Shown here: in pieces, positions 27,101 through 34,835 of the stretch
Layout of the letters: each line of letters starts with the position of its first letter
How positions within the stretch are numbered: position 1 is the stretch's first letter
Source of the DNA: an uncultured Eubacteriales bacterium
Lineage (GTDB): Bacteria; Bacillota; Clostridia; TANB77; CAG-508
Assembly (NCBI GenBank): GCA_902766085.1
Contig: CACXCH010000051.1
Span: 1-36,553 of the forward strand
Length of the DNA stretch: 36,553 nucleotides
Reading direction: 5' to 3'
Notes under the pieces: model-generated
What the model was told of the DNA's origin: nothing
Seen by the model: the letters and a program-made list of their open reading frames with translations, nothing else
Databases searched by the model: none
Program-made: the position numbers and the translations under genes

Positions 27101-27250
27101 TTCATTGTGTGCTGCTTCAGCGATTTTTTTTCCGCTTTGAGTTGTAGCTGCGTAAACATTTTTATTAAATGCAGGCACAACAAAAGACACAATTATACAA
27201 ATTAAAGTAAATATTATTATTTGCTTTTTTAATAATTGTGCTTTTTTCAT
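24161..27250 (-). CDS. NlpC/P60-like cysteine peptidase fused to VirB6-like channel (1029 aa)
   Basis: A signal peptide (about 8-34) is followed by an exported peptidase domain (about 40-225). Its candidate catalytic Cys147 lies in DTDCSAF and His214 in GDILINTSNHVAMYVG; the fold and motif order match NlpC/P60-like wall peptidases found in phage lysins and Clostridia. Next comes a polytopic region (about 290-620) with the VirB6 paralogue block ENSVLNTIRTLVAGWYYSVRN, LLYTGLRMAIT and a diverged second block (YIVIAPFMITRYALD). A charged, coiled cytoplasmic tail of about 400 residues ends the protein. It would anchor a peptidoglycan-cutting domain directly on the secretion channel. The ribosome site is AAAGGGG. 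I am sure of the signal peptide and membrane part, and fairly sure of the peptidase. Confidence 0.85.
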   Translation of the reverse strand: MKKAQLLKKQIIIFTLICIIVSFVVPAFNKNVYAATTQSGKKIAEAAHNENNEYYGGVPGDSTGDEVRIKDYSNYSNGGYNEVMRYKPDDDSEETKKVRETLAQMACNGAENNNIGYNYADHGCYNAVKNIASHNLADITTSVDTDCSAFISACVLATGYICNIESMKNFPVKSSKNMASGLADCGFESVKSLVDVVSGGNMEKGDILINTSNHVAMYVGDTVASTSGSATSGGTISIGHYTIVSQLTLAEIHQISADDSTIRLDDQNFNYNGEPKDISIVEKKSALEVISSIKNIVNYIFGVLVSGIRMAIVGYAEAIESFINNLLLDIEGTTKTDDQAEYTIEDLLYNRIPALDINIFSNTPGGKALNENSVLNTIRTLVAGWYYSVRNIAAVVMLIILLYTGLRMAITVSASEKADCSKQIVTWLKCMVLLFTIHYIIIAILNLNGIIVGLFSSASSKVESLHDTIEARAYDVRFTVGVTGAIMYITLMVYWVKFLLLYARRYAYNIIYIVIAPFMITRYALDNANTKGKAGFQKWLNQFVANVLIQPAHALAYSLFMGIAVDLALQSIGGFIIALVFMSQILKMDEYVLGIVRFNGNDASGHLHRMKKPMREELPVELYGQMKIYGAMAKNVGTIAKATVTPVGNYIKYRNYNEPKKVGLVGRINNKKDEWLIRRTLDDIKSNEMTEMEKQRNPDLAAEREKKIEKDKRKIELRKAKINARNGDKSSRRMLKLRSQGRGQVFKASAGTLKDVLSTVAGATMAIPLAVAESPEAGIAALQLIKTPSEQIDKYNKINKAQGERDKKENKIEETIYLVNQGNDQMDDLENDVNKRTKRSSSNTTNGSSTQTEEKDEEDYIEDIKEELRMVNKLDSNATNIEKLLKKEKQRYAYAKANSKTPEDSTQTKNVFLQDSIKNILNEMDKNDVLSDTQKEEISKKEAKKIIKDNKLKADATINDIGSDENIKKISYHFSETIVRNVVSEDNVELANKLNKIKDVNEKIKETNGGDKKAQINLNRFIEHLGTKA

Positions 27251-27358
27251 TCCCCTTTCCTTTCTTAAATGTTAATTGACTTTTTTATTTTTATTGTCAA
27301 TTTTATTTATATAATTTCATTTTTTCGTTCATTTAATTTTTTTATTTTGTAAATTTTA

Positions 27359-28621
27359 TTATTCATCATATAATGAATTGAATGAATCTTGAAACATTAA
27401 ATTATCATAAACAATATATACATTATTAGGAATTTGACCATCCTGATTTATATCATTTAGAGTTTTATTGTTTACAACTTTTCCTTCAAAATTATCATAA
27501 ATTGTTATGCCATTATTTTGGTCATCATATCCAAATTTTAGCTCAAATCCTTCAAGTGGAAATTTAATATCTATTTTGTTATTGCTATTTTCAGTAACAA
27601 TATAATCCGTATAGACTTTTGTAATGTTTTGAATTAAACTTGCATAATCTCCATCTTCATTGTATTTTGTCATTAATGAGTTTAATTGTTCATTTTTATC
27701 TTGATCAAATGTACCTTTTTTATAAACCGAAATTTTTCCATTTAAGAAAAATGCATAAAAATCCTTTGTTCTATAGCCTAAAGGAGTAGCTATATCTGTT
27801 CCAAAATAATAGGCATCTCCTAATATATCGTCATTAACACTACTTCCTGTTGTTATTCCACTAAATACTTCATTTTTATAGTCACTATCAAATACTATAT
27901 TGTAAACACTGTCTCCTAGCATTTTTACTTTATAGCCATTATATACATAATAATCGCCATCTTGTGATTTCATATTTTGTACTGAAATTTTTGCATTCCA
28001 TTTATTATTTATTAATGATTGTAAAATATCAGATTTAACTGTTATGTTCGAATATTCATTACTTGTTTCTATAATTTGCTTTAATGACCTTTTTGAAACT
28101 TCATCCTCAAAAAATTTTGGATTGTTATTTATTATATAACCTGCATTTTTGTTGCCTGTATCAGAATCAGTTTTTAGTTGAACAAAAACAATTATTGAAT
28201 GTTCATCATCTATGATTCTAAAATTATCGTTCATTTTATCTGCAATATTTAGTATAACATCTTCATAGAAAACCTTGTTTGAATATATGTCTCTGCCAGT
28301 ACTATCTGTTGTTTCTGTATTAAAATTCATATAGATATCTTGCTTACAATTGCTATCAGAAGATTTTTTAGTATCAATATAAGTACATCCTAAATAATCA
28401 CACACATCTTTGGGAGTAGATAAATTAGGATATACATTTGATATATTTTCTGTATTTAATGCGTTTAATTCATTTTGAGTTGAGTTTTCCACATTATTTG
28501 CACTTTGTGTGTTGATTGCTTTGCTCTTTGCAAGATTTATAATTAATACAGCAAACAAAATAAGAAGTATCACTACTAAGATTATAATAATTTGAAGTAT
28601 TCTTTTTTGATCTTGTTTCAT
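27359..28621 (-). CDS. Single-pass exported protein of the secretion locus (420 aa)
   Basis: A cytoplasmic basic start is followed by a membrane helix at 9-31 (IIIILVVILLILFAVLIINLA), an Asn/Ser-rich linker (35-65) and a large outer region. Cysteines occur at about 73, 78 and 92 (VCDYLGCTYI, NCKQD), possibly disulfide-forming. The outer part is mainly beta with acidic and Asn-rich loops. No catalytic motif is seen. The layout resembles the four downstream NTF2-like proteins, but I do not see the NTF2 helix pattern clearly, so it may be a different scaffold. It is placed between two VirB6-like genes, like VirB8/VirB10-type proteins in other T4SS loci. The ribosome site is GGAAAGGA. Confidence 0.7.
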   Translation of the reverse strand: MKQDQKRILQIIIILVVILLILFAVLIINLAKSKAINTQSANNVENSTQNELNALNTENISNVYPNLSTPKDVCDYLGCTYIDTKKSSDSNCKQDIYMNFNTETTDSTGRDIYSNKVFYEDVILNIADKMNDNFRIIDDEHSIIVFVQLKTDSDTGNKNAGYIINNNPKFFEDEVSKRSLKQIIETSNEYSNITVKSDILQSLINNKWNAKISVQNMKSQDGDYYVYNGYKVKMLGDSVYNIVFDSDYKNEVFSGITTGSSVNDDILGDAYYFGTDIATPLGYRTKDFYAFFLNGKISVYKKGTFDQDKNEQLNSLMTKYNEDGDYASLIQNITKVYTDYIVTENSNNKIDIKFPLEGFELKFGYDDQNNGITIYDNFEGKVVNNKTLNDINQDGQIPNNVYIVYDNLMFQDSFNSLYDE

Positions 28622-28632
28622 TATTACTTAAA

Positions 28633-28764
28633 GATCCTTTCCATTTCGATTTCGTTGCCAAATGATTTGCCTTAACATTATTTCTATTTCAATTTTGGTA
28701 CCAAATTATTAACCTTACACATTATTTCTATTTCAATTTTGGTACCAAATTATTTACTTTAACA
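28633..28764 (-). repeat. 44-bp tandem duplication of the end of the VirB6-like gene
   Basis: The 3' end of the 28728-29915 gene (coding VNNLVPKLK and its TAG stop, 28721-28764) is repeated at 28677-28720, where the same nine residues and stop could be read. A decayed third copy lies at 28633-28676. The copies fill most of the gap before the next gene. Confidence 0.8.
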
Positions 28765-29915
28765 TCTTTTAATTCTTTATTAAATGCCGCTCTTCTAGGG
28801 ATTATTACTTCATTTACAATTCTTTCAATATTACTAATTAATCCTAAAAGTATCACAAATAGTAAAGGTTGAGAGGCAAATATTTCATCTGCAGATAGCA
28901 CAAAAATTGAAAAGATTAGTAATTGGACTGGTTGTTTTATTACCTCTGTTAAAAATTCTATCCACCAGTTTTGAAAGGCTTGAGCAGTTCCATCCCTCAT
29001 TTTATCAAGAGAATATGTGGCACAAACAAGTGGTGATATTACAACATAAAAATAAATTTTAAATGTTCTTAATAAATATACAACAAAAAATTTAACTTCA
29101 TAATATGTAAGCATACAATATACGATAAAAAAATATACCGGATGATTTGCCGTGGTGCCGTTCTTAAATAGTCCATTTATCGTTTTATCTATTATCTGCG
29201 TCTCAATATTTGTATCTATTGCTCCACTAGTTGCTTTAACTATCATACTTACAAATAAATTTGATGCATATATTATTGTAATCATTAAAATATGTAGAAT
29301 ATATATAAGGCAAATGCTTATTGTCCAATCGATAAGCATTTGTTTATACTTTGCCATTTGCTTTGGTGACGCGCCTCCATCTGTAGCTAAAAGTATGGCC
29401 ATTCTTAATCCCGTATATAAAAGTAATACTAGAATTATAACTGCTGATATATTTCTTACTCCAGTATACCATTTTGCAACATTTTCTCTAATGCTATTTA
29501 CTAAATCATCGTTATTTCCTGTATCTGTTTCCCAAAAGTTAATTCCAAATAGGTCGTATTTATTTGATAAAAGATTGATTATTGTAAATGTATCTTTAGT
29601 GTTAGCTACAAGTTGTATAAAATAGTTTCCCAGTTTCGGTATAAATGAAAGAACCAATGCCAATGCTCTTAATACAGTAACGCCAATGCCTTGCTTTGCT
29701 GCAAGTGTTTTGGTTTTTTGTGAAGCATTTCCATTTTCATCTTCAGATGTATATGTTGCCGTGCCACTATCTATTTCTTCATTTATGTCATTTGGAGATG
29801 TAGCATCTAAGTCCTCACCTAAAGATGATGGAGAAGCTATGTCTGCATAAGAATTAACTGTAAGTAAACTTAGTACAGTTAATATTGTTAGAAAAATTGC
29901 AGTTACTTTTTTCAT
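28728..29915 (-). CDS. Short VirB6-like channel protein (395 aa)
   Basis: Signal peptide at 1-24 (ending NSYAD), a short polar region, then a polytopic core. The paralogue block NSIRENVAKWYTGVRNISAV is at 140-159, LLYTGLRMAI at 165-174, and FYVVISPLVCATYSLDKM near 285-300. Unlike its four relatives it has almost no exported domain and no long cytoplasmic tail, so it is closest to the minimal VirB6/TrbL channel subunit. It follows VirB4, the normal VirB4-VirB6 order in Gram-positive T4SS. AAAAGGAGGAG precedes the ATG. Part of its 3' end has been duplicated downstream. Confidence 0.87.
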   Translation of the reverse strand: MKKVTAIFLTILTVLSLLTVNSYADIASPSSLGEDLDATSPNDINEEIDSGTATYTSEDENGNASQKTKTLAAKQGIGVTVLRALALVLSFIPKLGNYFIQLVANTKDTFTIINLLSNKYDLFGINFWETDTGNNDDLVNSIRENVAKWYTGVRNISAVIILVLLLYTGLRMAILLATDGGASPKQMAKYKQMLIDWTISICLIYILHILMITIIYASNLFVSMIVKATSGAIDTNIETQIIDKTINGLFKNGTTANHPVYFFIVYCMLTYYEVKFFVVYLLRTFKIYFYVVISPLVCATYSLDKMRDGTAQAFQNWWIEFLTEVIKQPVQLLIFSIFVLSADEIFASQPLLFVILLGLISNIERIVNEVIIPRRAAFNKELKDVKVNNLVPKLK

Positions 29916-30089
29916 AGCTCCTCCTTTTATATTTATTTTGCAATTATAATATTTATTTTACTATTTTCTTAGTAAAATCACTTATTGCTTTCTTAGTATA
30001 ATTTACATACTATTTATTATCCTTAGTAAATTTTGAATATTAATAATTTCTTGTTATAAATAAGACCTTATCTATCTTTGTAAATGTTT

Positions 30090-32060
30090 TTATCCATTTT
30101 CATTTCTTTCTTGTATTTTGTTTATATTAGTTTCAATAAATTCAAATTCCTTCTTTGTTGGCCTGATTTCAATTATTGCTGTTTGTTCCCCAACCTTAAA
30201 TAGTCCTTGACCACGTGAGCACGTTGTTAAGAAAGCTGCCTCGCCATCACTTAGTTTGAATACTTCTTTAATATATTGAATTTCAGATTTATCCTGTGCT
30301 AAGAATAGCTTTGTATCAGATGATGTTAATACTGCTTGTACCTCTGATTTTTCATAAAAGTCTTGGAATCTCTGTGATACAACTGCTAGTGAAACATTTC
30401 TCTTTCTAGCACGTCTTGCCATTTTGTTAAGGAAATCAACTGCTTCTGGGAAAGGTAAAAGCATCCAAGCTTCATCAATTAAAACTCTCTTTTTCTTTGC
30501 TTTTGATTTATCCTCACTATTTTTCTTAACAAATTTTTCCCAAATCCATGACAATAAAATTTGTTGTGCTAAAGGTCTAGCAAATCTCTCCTCTAGTCCA
30601 GAAATATCAAGATTAATAAATGTTGTTCCCTCTAATAAATCAAATGTTGATTGTCCATCGAAATAAGACATTTGACCATTATATTCTCTAACATATTGTT
30701 TCATAACTTTTGTTAAATAACTGTAATGTTCTCTATAATCAGGGTTTTTGTTTTGGCTTGCATTTAATAATATTCTGTGATACCAAGAGCCTATTGTAGG
30801 CATTGCTTTTTTCCTACGTCCTAAATAGCCATTGCTAATTGCTCCACCTTGATTTACCGAATACAAACTATTGATATCATTTGTTATTCCAAGGCTTGCA
30901 TACTCCTCTGCAGCAGCCTCTGCAATAATTTGCTTTGTAACTTCATTTACAAAATCAGTTTGTGTACTACCTCTTGCCATAGTAAGTAAAACCTGTGTTA
31001 CATCTTCGATTTTATTCTCAACATTTAATGAAACCATTTCTCTTCCTGTTATCTCATCTTTAGTTATTTCTGGTTCAACATCAAATGGATTTATTATTGT
31101 GTTTGATGTTGGAGAAATTACAACATTTATTCCTCCAAGTGCATCTGCTACAACTCCATATTCGCCTTCGGCATCAAGTGCAAGGCTCTCAATTCCCATT
31201 AGAACTGCAGATCTTGCAATCAATGTTTTAATTGTTACACCCTTACCAGCTCCAGATTTACCAAATACTACCATATTGTAGTTACTTAGTGTTGGACTAA
31301 AATTATCATATAAAATTGGTAAACCTGTTTGTCGGTTAAATCCTATTGGAATTCCATTTTCGTGTCCAACATCAGCATTTATAAATGGAAAAACCGTTCC
31401 CATAGATCTACGATCAAATGTATGCTTTTTTTCAATTTTATCTTCATTAAATGGAAGATTTGATTTGAATGCATCCTCTTGCATTGCCCATGCTGTTTTA
31501 ATTCCAGTCAATGTTTTTGACATATCGGCTGTTAGCATCTCTGTTTGCCTATCAAGTTCTTCTAGATCATAAGCAAATATTGTGCACATTATGGATGCTT
31601 CAAATAACTTATCGAATCCGCTAGCAATCGCATCTCTAAGCTCTTCAGCTTCATTTCTCTTCTGAGCAAGCATACTTTCACGGTTTATATTACCTCGATC
31701 TGCCGCAACAATTCTTTCAGTTTCAAGTTCATTAATAGTTCTATTTAATTCACTTTGTGACTTTGCTTCGCTTATTGGTCTAATGAAAACTGATACATTA
31801 ATGTCGCCAAAGTTGTACATATCTCTTAGTAATAATGGGAATGTACACATTCTTGGAAGTGCAGATATTACCATTGTTCTAGCATATTTACTTGTTGAAG
31901 CAACTATTTCTAGGTGATTTGTACTTGATGCATCAATTCCAGATGGTGCTATTAAATCTTTGATATCCTTTTTATTTGCTTCAATGCCATTCATTTTCAT
32001 CTGTTGTTCCGCACTTGAATCATTTACAATATTTATGTTTTGAGATTGTTTGTTTTTCAT
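30090..32060 (-). CDS. virB4: VirB4-like T4SS ATPase
   Basis: A 656-residue cytoplasmic ATPase. The Walker A motif GKSGAGKG is at 267-274 and Walker B VLIDEAW at 526-532, followed by ARRARKRNVSLAVVSQRFQDF (548-568) and a Gln-containing motif 3 as in VirB4/TraE proteins. Residues 50-250 form a reduced N-terminal domain with a coiled-coil insertion (95-150). VirB4 drives assembly and substrate transfer in type IV secretion. No second ATPase of the VirD4 or VirB11 type is seen in the window. The ribosome site GAGGAGG is strong. It sits 15 nt after a gene that probably supplies a VirB4 N-terminal-like domain. Confidence 0.95.
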   Translation of the reverse strand: MKNKQSQNINIVNDSSAEQQMKMNGIEANKKDIKDLIAPSGIDASSTNHLEIVASTSKYARTMVISALPRMCTFPLLLRDMYNFGDINVSVFIRPISEAKSQSELNRTINELETERIVAADRGNINRESMLAQKRNEAEELRDAIASGFDKLFEASIMCTIFAYDLEELDRQTEMLTADMSKTLTGIKTAWAMQEDAFKSNLPFNEDKIEKKHTFDRRSMGTVFPFINADVGHENGIPIGFNRQTGLPILYDNFSPTLSNYNMVVFGKSGAGKGVTIKTLIARSAVLMGIESLALDAEGEYGVVADALGGINVVISPTSNTIINPFDVEPEITKDEITGREMVSLNVENKIEDVTQVLLTMARGSTQTDFVNEVTKQIIAEAAAEEYASLGITNDINSLYSVNQGGAISNGYLGRRKKAMPTIGSWYHRILLNASQNKNPDYREHYSYLTKVMKQYVREYNGQMSYFDGQSTFDLLEGTTFINLDISGLEERFARPLAQQILLSWIWEKFVKKNSEDKSKAKKKRVLIDEAWMLLPFPEAVDFLNKMARRARKRNVSLAVVSQRFQDFYEKSEVQAVLTSSDTKLFLAQDKSEIQYIKEVFKLSDGEAAFLTTCSRGQGLFKVGEQTAIIEIRPTKKEFEFIETNINKIQERNENG

Positions 32061-32075
32061 TATAAAACCTCCTCA

Positions 32076-33284
32076 TTAGTTTGTTTTTCTTCTGATTACT
32101 CTTCTTCTACGCTCAGTACCGTTTTGTTGCTCTTGTTTTGATTCTTCGCTATTTTCTTCAAGTTTTGAAGAAGCTATCTGATTTTTAGTCTCTTTGTAAA
32201 GTTCATCTGTCATTTCATCTTTGTAGTCATCAATCATTTCTTGAGCACGTTGCTTAATTCTAGTTTCTCTTTGTTCTCTATTTATCTCATCCGCTTTAAT
32301 TATACTCTTTGCTGCAAGTTTAGAAGCTTCGTCATCAATTTGTTCTTCAATTCTCTTTTTCTTTTCTTCCATAACGTCTTTTGCTGTTGAGTATAGTCTA
32401 TCATATTCAGCATTCAAAGCATCTTTTAGATTATAGTTTTCAGAGCCATCTCTGTTATATGCTACATATAACAATTCTGCAAGTTCTTCTGAAGAAATAA
32501 CTCTTCCTGTAACCTCTGCTGATGCAAGAGATCTAATAATTGTTTGACATCTTGTATATAACTCTGAAAAAGCAATATCTCTAATTTCGTCATTAGAGTA
32601 TTTGCTAGTGTCCCCATATTCACTTGTGTAATATGAAACAACAATATAAGTTTTTTGCTGTAAAATGTTTTTACTCTCACTTATTTTCAAAGTATAATCT
32701 TCAATTGACTCACCATATTCAAGTATATTTATTTTTCTTTTTCTTTCAAATTGTAACCTATTTAAGGTATTCATATCATTTTGTGCTGTTGCATTTGATA
32801 TTTGGTAATCCAATCTTGCTATTTGATCTCTGATATCGTCCGTTCGTTTTTTATAGCTTTTTATTAGGTCAGTTAAGTCAAGAGTTCTAGTTTGAACATA
32901 TAATTGAATTGGAAATCTTAGTGTATTGAGCATTTCAATGAATCCCATTTCTACAGCATTTTTCTCGTCCTCAGAAAGTAAATCATAGTTTATTCCTTTG
33001 CATTCAATTACCATTACATATTGTTTTCCATTTTTTCTCACAATCATATTATCATTTATTGAGTCAAACTCCATAAATTTGTAAATTGAATCAATCGCTT
33101 TGCCATCTCTCGTAATATAGTTTGGCCTTTCTTTATTTTTGTTTTTTATCTCTTGATTGTTCTCTTCATTTTTTTGTTTTTTTTCTACCATTTTCTTAAC
33201 TATAATTAAGGCAACAAGTCCTAATATTACAATTAGTAAAACAACAATCGCTAAAATAATATTTAGCATTTGAATTGTATCCAT
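32076..33284 (-). CDS. Membrane-anchored VirB4 N-terminal/TraC-like protein (402 aa)
   Basis: A membrane helix at 8-31 (NIILAIVVLLIVILGLVALIIV), a charged linker, then a domain from about 60 to 270 (GKAIDSIYKFMEFDSINDNMIVRKNGKQYVMVIECKGINYDLLSEDEKN) that resembles the N-terminal part of VirB4/TraC ATPases. A long charged helix (280-380) and an Arg-rich end follow. It has no Walker motifs. It probably docks VirB4 to the membrane. Its ATG overlaps the stop of the preceding PrgI-like gene (TAATG), so the two are translationally coupled, and VirB4 follows by 15 nt. Confidence 0.8.
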   Translation of the reverse strand: MDTIQMLNIILAIVVLLIVILGLVALIIVKKMVEKKQKNEENNQEIKNKNKERPNYITRDGKAIDSIYKFMEFDSINDNMIVRKNGKQYVMVIECKGINYDLLSEDEKNAVEMGFIEMLNTLRFPIQLYVQTRTLDLTDLIKSYKKRTDDIRDQIARLDYQISNATAQNDMNTLNRLQFERKRKINILEYGESIEDYTLKISESKNILQQKTYIVVSYYTSEYGDTSKYSNDEIRDIAFSELYTRCQTIIRSLASAEVTGRVISSEELAELLYVAYNRDGSENYNLKDALNAEYDRLYSTAKDVMEEKKKRIEEQIDDEASKLAAKSIIKADEINREQRETRIKQRAQEMIDDYKDEMTDELYKETKNQIASSKLEENSEESKQEQQNGTERRRRVIRRKTN

Positions 33285-33712
33285 TATTCGTTATCCTCCT
33301 TTGTGTTATTACTACTTCTTTCTTGTAGTGCATCCCAAATTCTCTTTGAATCGCTTTTTTCGATGTAGTCTGGCTCTTTTCTAGGAATTGCATAAGAATA
33401 AATTTTTCTATTTTTCTTGAACACTGCATATTCCCTAATTATTTGGTCAAGAGATTCTCCTCCTACAGTTTTAGTTAATCTCGTATTTCCAATCGTAGGA
33501 ACTTTTATTGTAACTACTAAATACCCAATTATGGCAAATATAATCATAACACCAAATCCTATGTATGGATGTCCCATTGCTCTTATAATAAAATAAAATA
33601 TTGAGCCGAATAATGCTCCAATAAATGTTGCAATTAGACTTTTTCCTGTGAAAATATAGAGTATCCTTCCTTCTCCTTTTAATTTGTTATTGGGTATATA
33701 ATAACTTCCCAT
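33284..33712 (-). CDS. PrgI/VirB3-like inner-membrane protein (142 aa)
   Basis: Two membrane helices (24-43 and 50-69) sit between a short N-terminal part (YIPNNKLKGEGRILYIFTGK) and a C-terminal cytoplasmic part (VGGESLDQIIREYAVFKKNRKIY). This is the layout of PrgI-family proteins, the Gram-positive counterpart of VirB3, which precede VirB4 in many T4SS loci. The position just before the VirB4-type genes supports this. The sequence identity to named members cannot be measured here. The ribosome site is GGAGGAA, and the stop overlaps the next start. Confidence 0.8.
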   Translation of the reverse strand: MGSYYIPNNKLKGEGRILYIFTGKSLIATFIGALFGSIFYFIIRAMGHPYIGFGVMIIFAIIGYLVVTIKVPTIGNTRLTKTVGGESLDQIIREYAVFKKNRKIYSYAIPRKEPDYIEKSDSKRIWDALQERSSNNTKEDNE

Positions 33713-33747
33713 TATTTTGTTCCTCCTTCGTTTTAAACTTCTAAAAC

Positions 33748-34209
33748 TTAAAACAATCCGTTTAAAATTGAAACAACTATGTTATAGATTCCAACTCCTC
33801 CATAAACAATAAACATTGCCACAACAAACCAAATTAAACTTTTCTTTATGTTTGCCCTATCTTGCATGCTTTCTGCAAGCATATATTTAAGTCCTAATAT
33901 TGCTCCAACAACTAAAAATACACCTGTTGCAATGTAAACTATAATGTTTGCAATTGGTATCAAACTATCAAGTATATCCTGCTGATCAATTACCTGATTT
34001 TCTTTTCCCTTATTTATAAAGTCACTGCCTGAACTAATTATACTACTTGCTGTTGTGTCACTTGATGTACTGCTACTATCTGATTCAGGATTGCCATATT
34101 CATCAGCCCTTATTGCATAGCAATTATTTTCATTTAATGCAATAAACATAAGTGTACAAAGTATTAGTATTACCTTTCCTATATTTTTTGTTATTAAAAA
34201 TTTTTTCAT
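33748..34209 (-). CDS. Small VirB2/TrbC-like protein with signal peptide (153 aa)
   Basis: Signal peptide at about 10-32 (ending NNCYA), a Ser/Asp/Thr-rich exported stretch (34-75), then two membrane helices (about 82-104 and 121-145) joined by a short basic loop (AESMQDRANIKK). VirB2/TrbC pilins have this cleaved leader plus two-helix hairpin form. Compared with the two pilin genes before it, the linker is longer and the motif ICYAAAVI is absent, so it may be an accessory subunit. The best ribosome site is AAAGGAG, a little far (about 13-16 nt) from the ATG. Confidence 0.75.
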   Translation of the reverse strand: MKKFLITKNIGKVILILCTLMFIALNENNCYAIRADEYGNPESDSSSTSSDTTASSIISSGSDFINKGKENQVIDQQDILDSLIPIANIIVYIATGVFLVVGAILGLKYMLAESMQDRANIKKSLIWFVVAMFIVYGGVGIYNIVVSILNGLF

Positions 34210-34249
34210 AGATAATTAAATTTCACTCCTTTATTAATTAGTTAATATG

Positions 34250-34618
34250 CTATACAATTTGTTGACTCAAATTTGCCACAATTTTTACAATCGTTCCTAT
34301 TGCAAACAATATTACAGCTCCTATTGCGACTCCGATCATCTGCTCACTAACTTTTGCTTTCTGATCAGGTGCTGCAAGCATAATTTGAACCCCTTTTACA
34401 AGCACAATTATAACTGCGGCTGCATAACAGATAGGAGTTACAGCTCCAAGTATCTTTGATGTTATTCCATTTATAGTAGTGTTTGGTGTATATACTTGGT
34501 CACCTGATATTGTTGGTAAATCATCATCTGCATAGCAAATAACAGGTATTCCTATCATTGAGATTATTATAATTGATATTATTATAATAATACTTTTTAT
34601 CATTTTACTTTTTTTCAT
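34250..34618 (-). CDS. VirB2-like pilin subunit 2 (122 aa)
   Basis: Signal peptide at 8-30 (ending VICYA), a short exported segment, then membrane helices at about 60-82 and 94-115. The blocks PICYAAAVIIVLVKG and LAAPDQKAK are shared with the first pilin gene, so the two are paralogues. These hairpin proteins polymerise into the T4SS pilus. The gene has its own promoter (34655-34684) after the terminator behind pilin 1. The ribosome site is GTGAGGAT. Confidence 0.83.
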   Translation of the reverse strand: MKKSKMIKSIIIIISIIIISMIGIPVICYADDDLPTISGDQVYTPNTTINGITSKILGAVTPICYAAAVIIVLVKGVQIMLAAPDQKAKVSEQMIGVAIGAVILFAIGTIVKIVANLSQQIV

Positions 34619-34654
34619 ACTATCCTCACTTTTAGTTACAATTATTCAAATATA

Positions 34655-34684
34655 ATTATAACTTATTTGCAACGTATTTTTCAA
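34655..34684 (-). promoter_or_regulatory. Promoter of pilin 2 and the downstream secretion genes
   Basis: Minus strand TTGAAA (34684-34679), 18-nt spacer, TATAAT (34660-34655), 37 nt upstream of the pilin 2 start. It lies just after the terminator at 34783-34810, so it would restart transcription for the rest of the locus. Confidence 0.7.
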
Positions 34685-34782
34685 TATTTTAATAAAAAAA
34701 ATATATAAATGTAATATTTTTATGTTATCATTGATAATTATTAGCTCTTTAAAAAGTAAATATAATATAATTTTAACGTAAA

Positions 34783-34810
34783 AAATAAGGTAATTAAAAT
34801 TACCTTATTT
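34783..34810 (-). terminator. Intrinsic terminator after pilin 1
   Basis: Perfect 12-bp stem AAATAAGGTAAT/ATTACCTTATTT with a 4-nt loop, followed on the minus strand by TTTTTT. It begins 26 nt after the stop codon at 34836. It should end most transcripts from the strong pilin 1 promoter. Confidence 0.85.
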
Positions 34811-34835
34811 CCTAGTATTTTTAGTTTAATTATTA

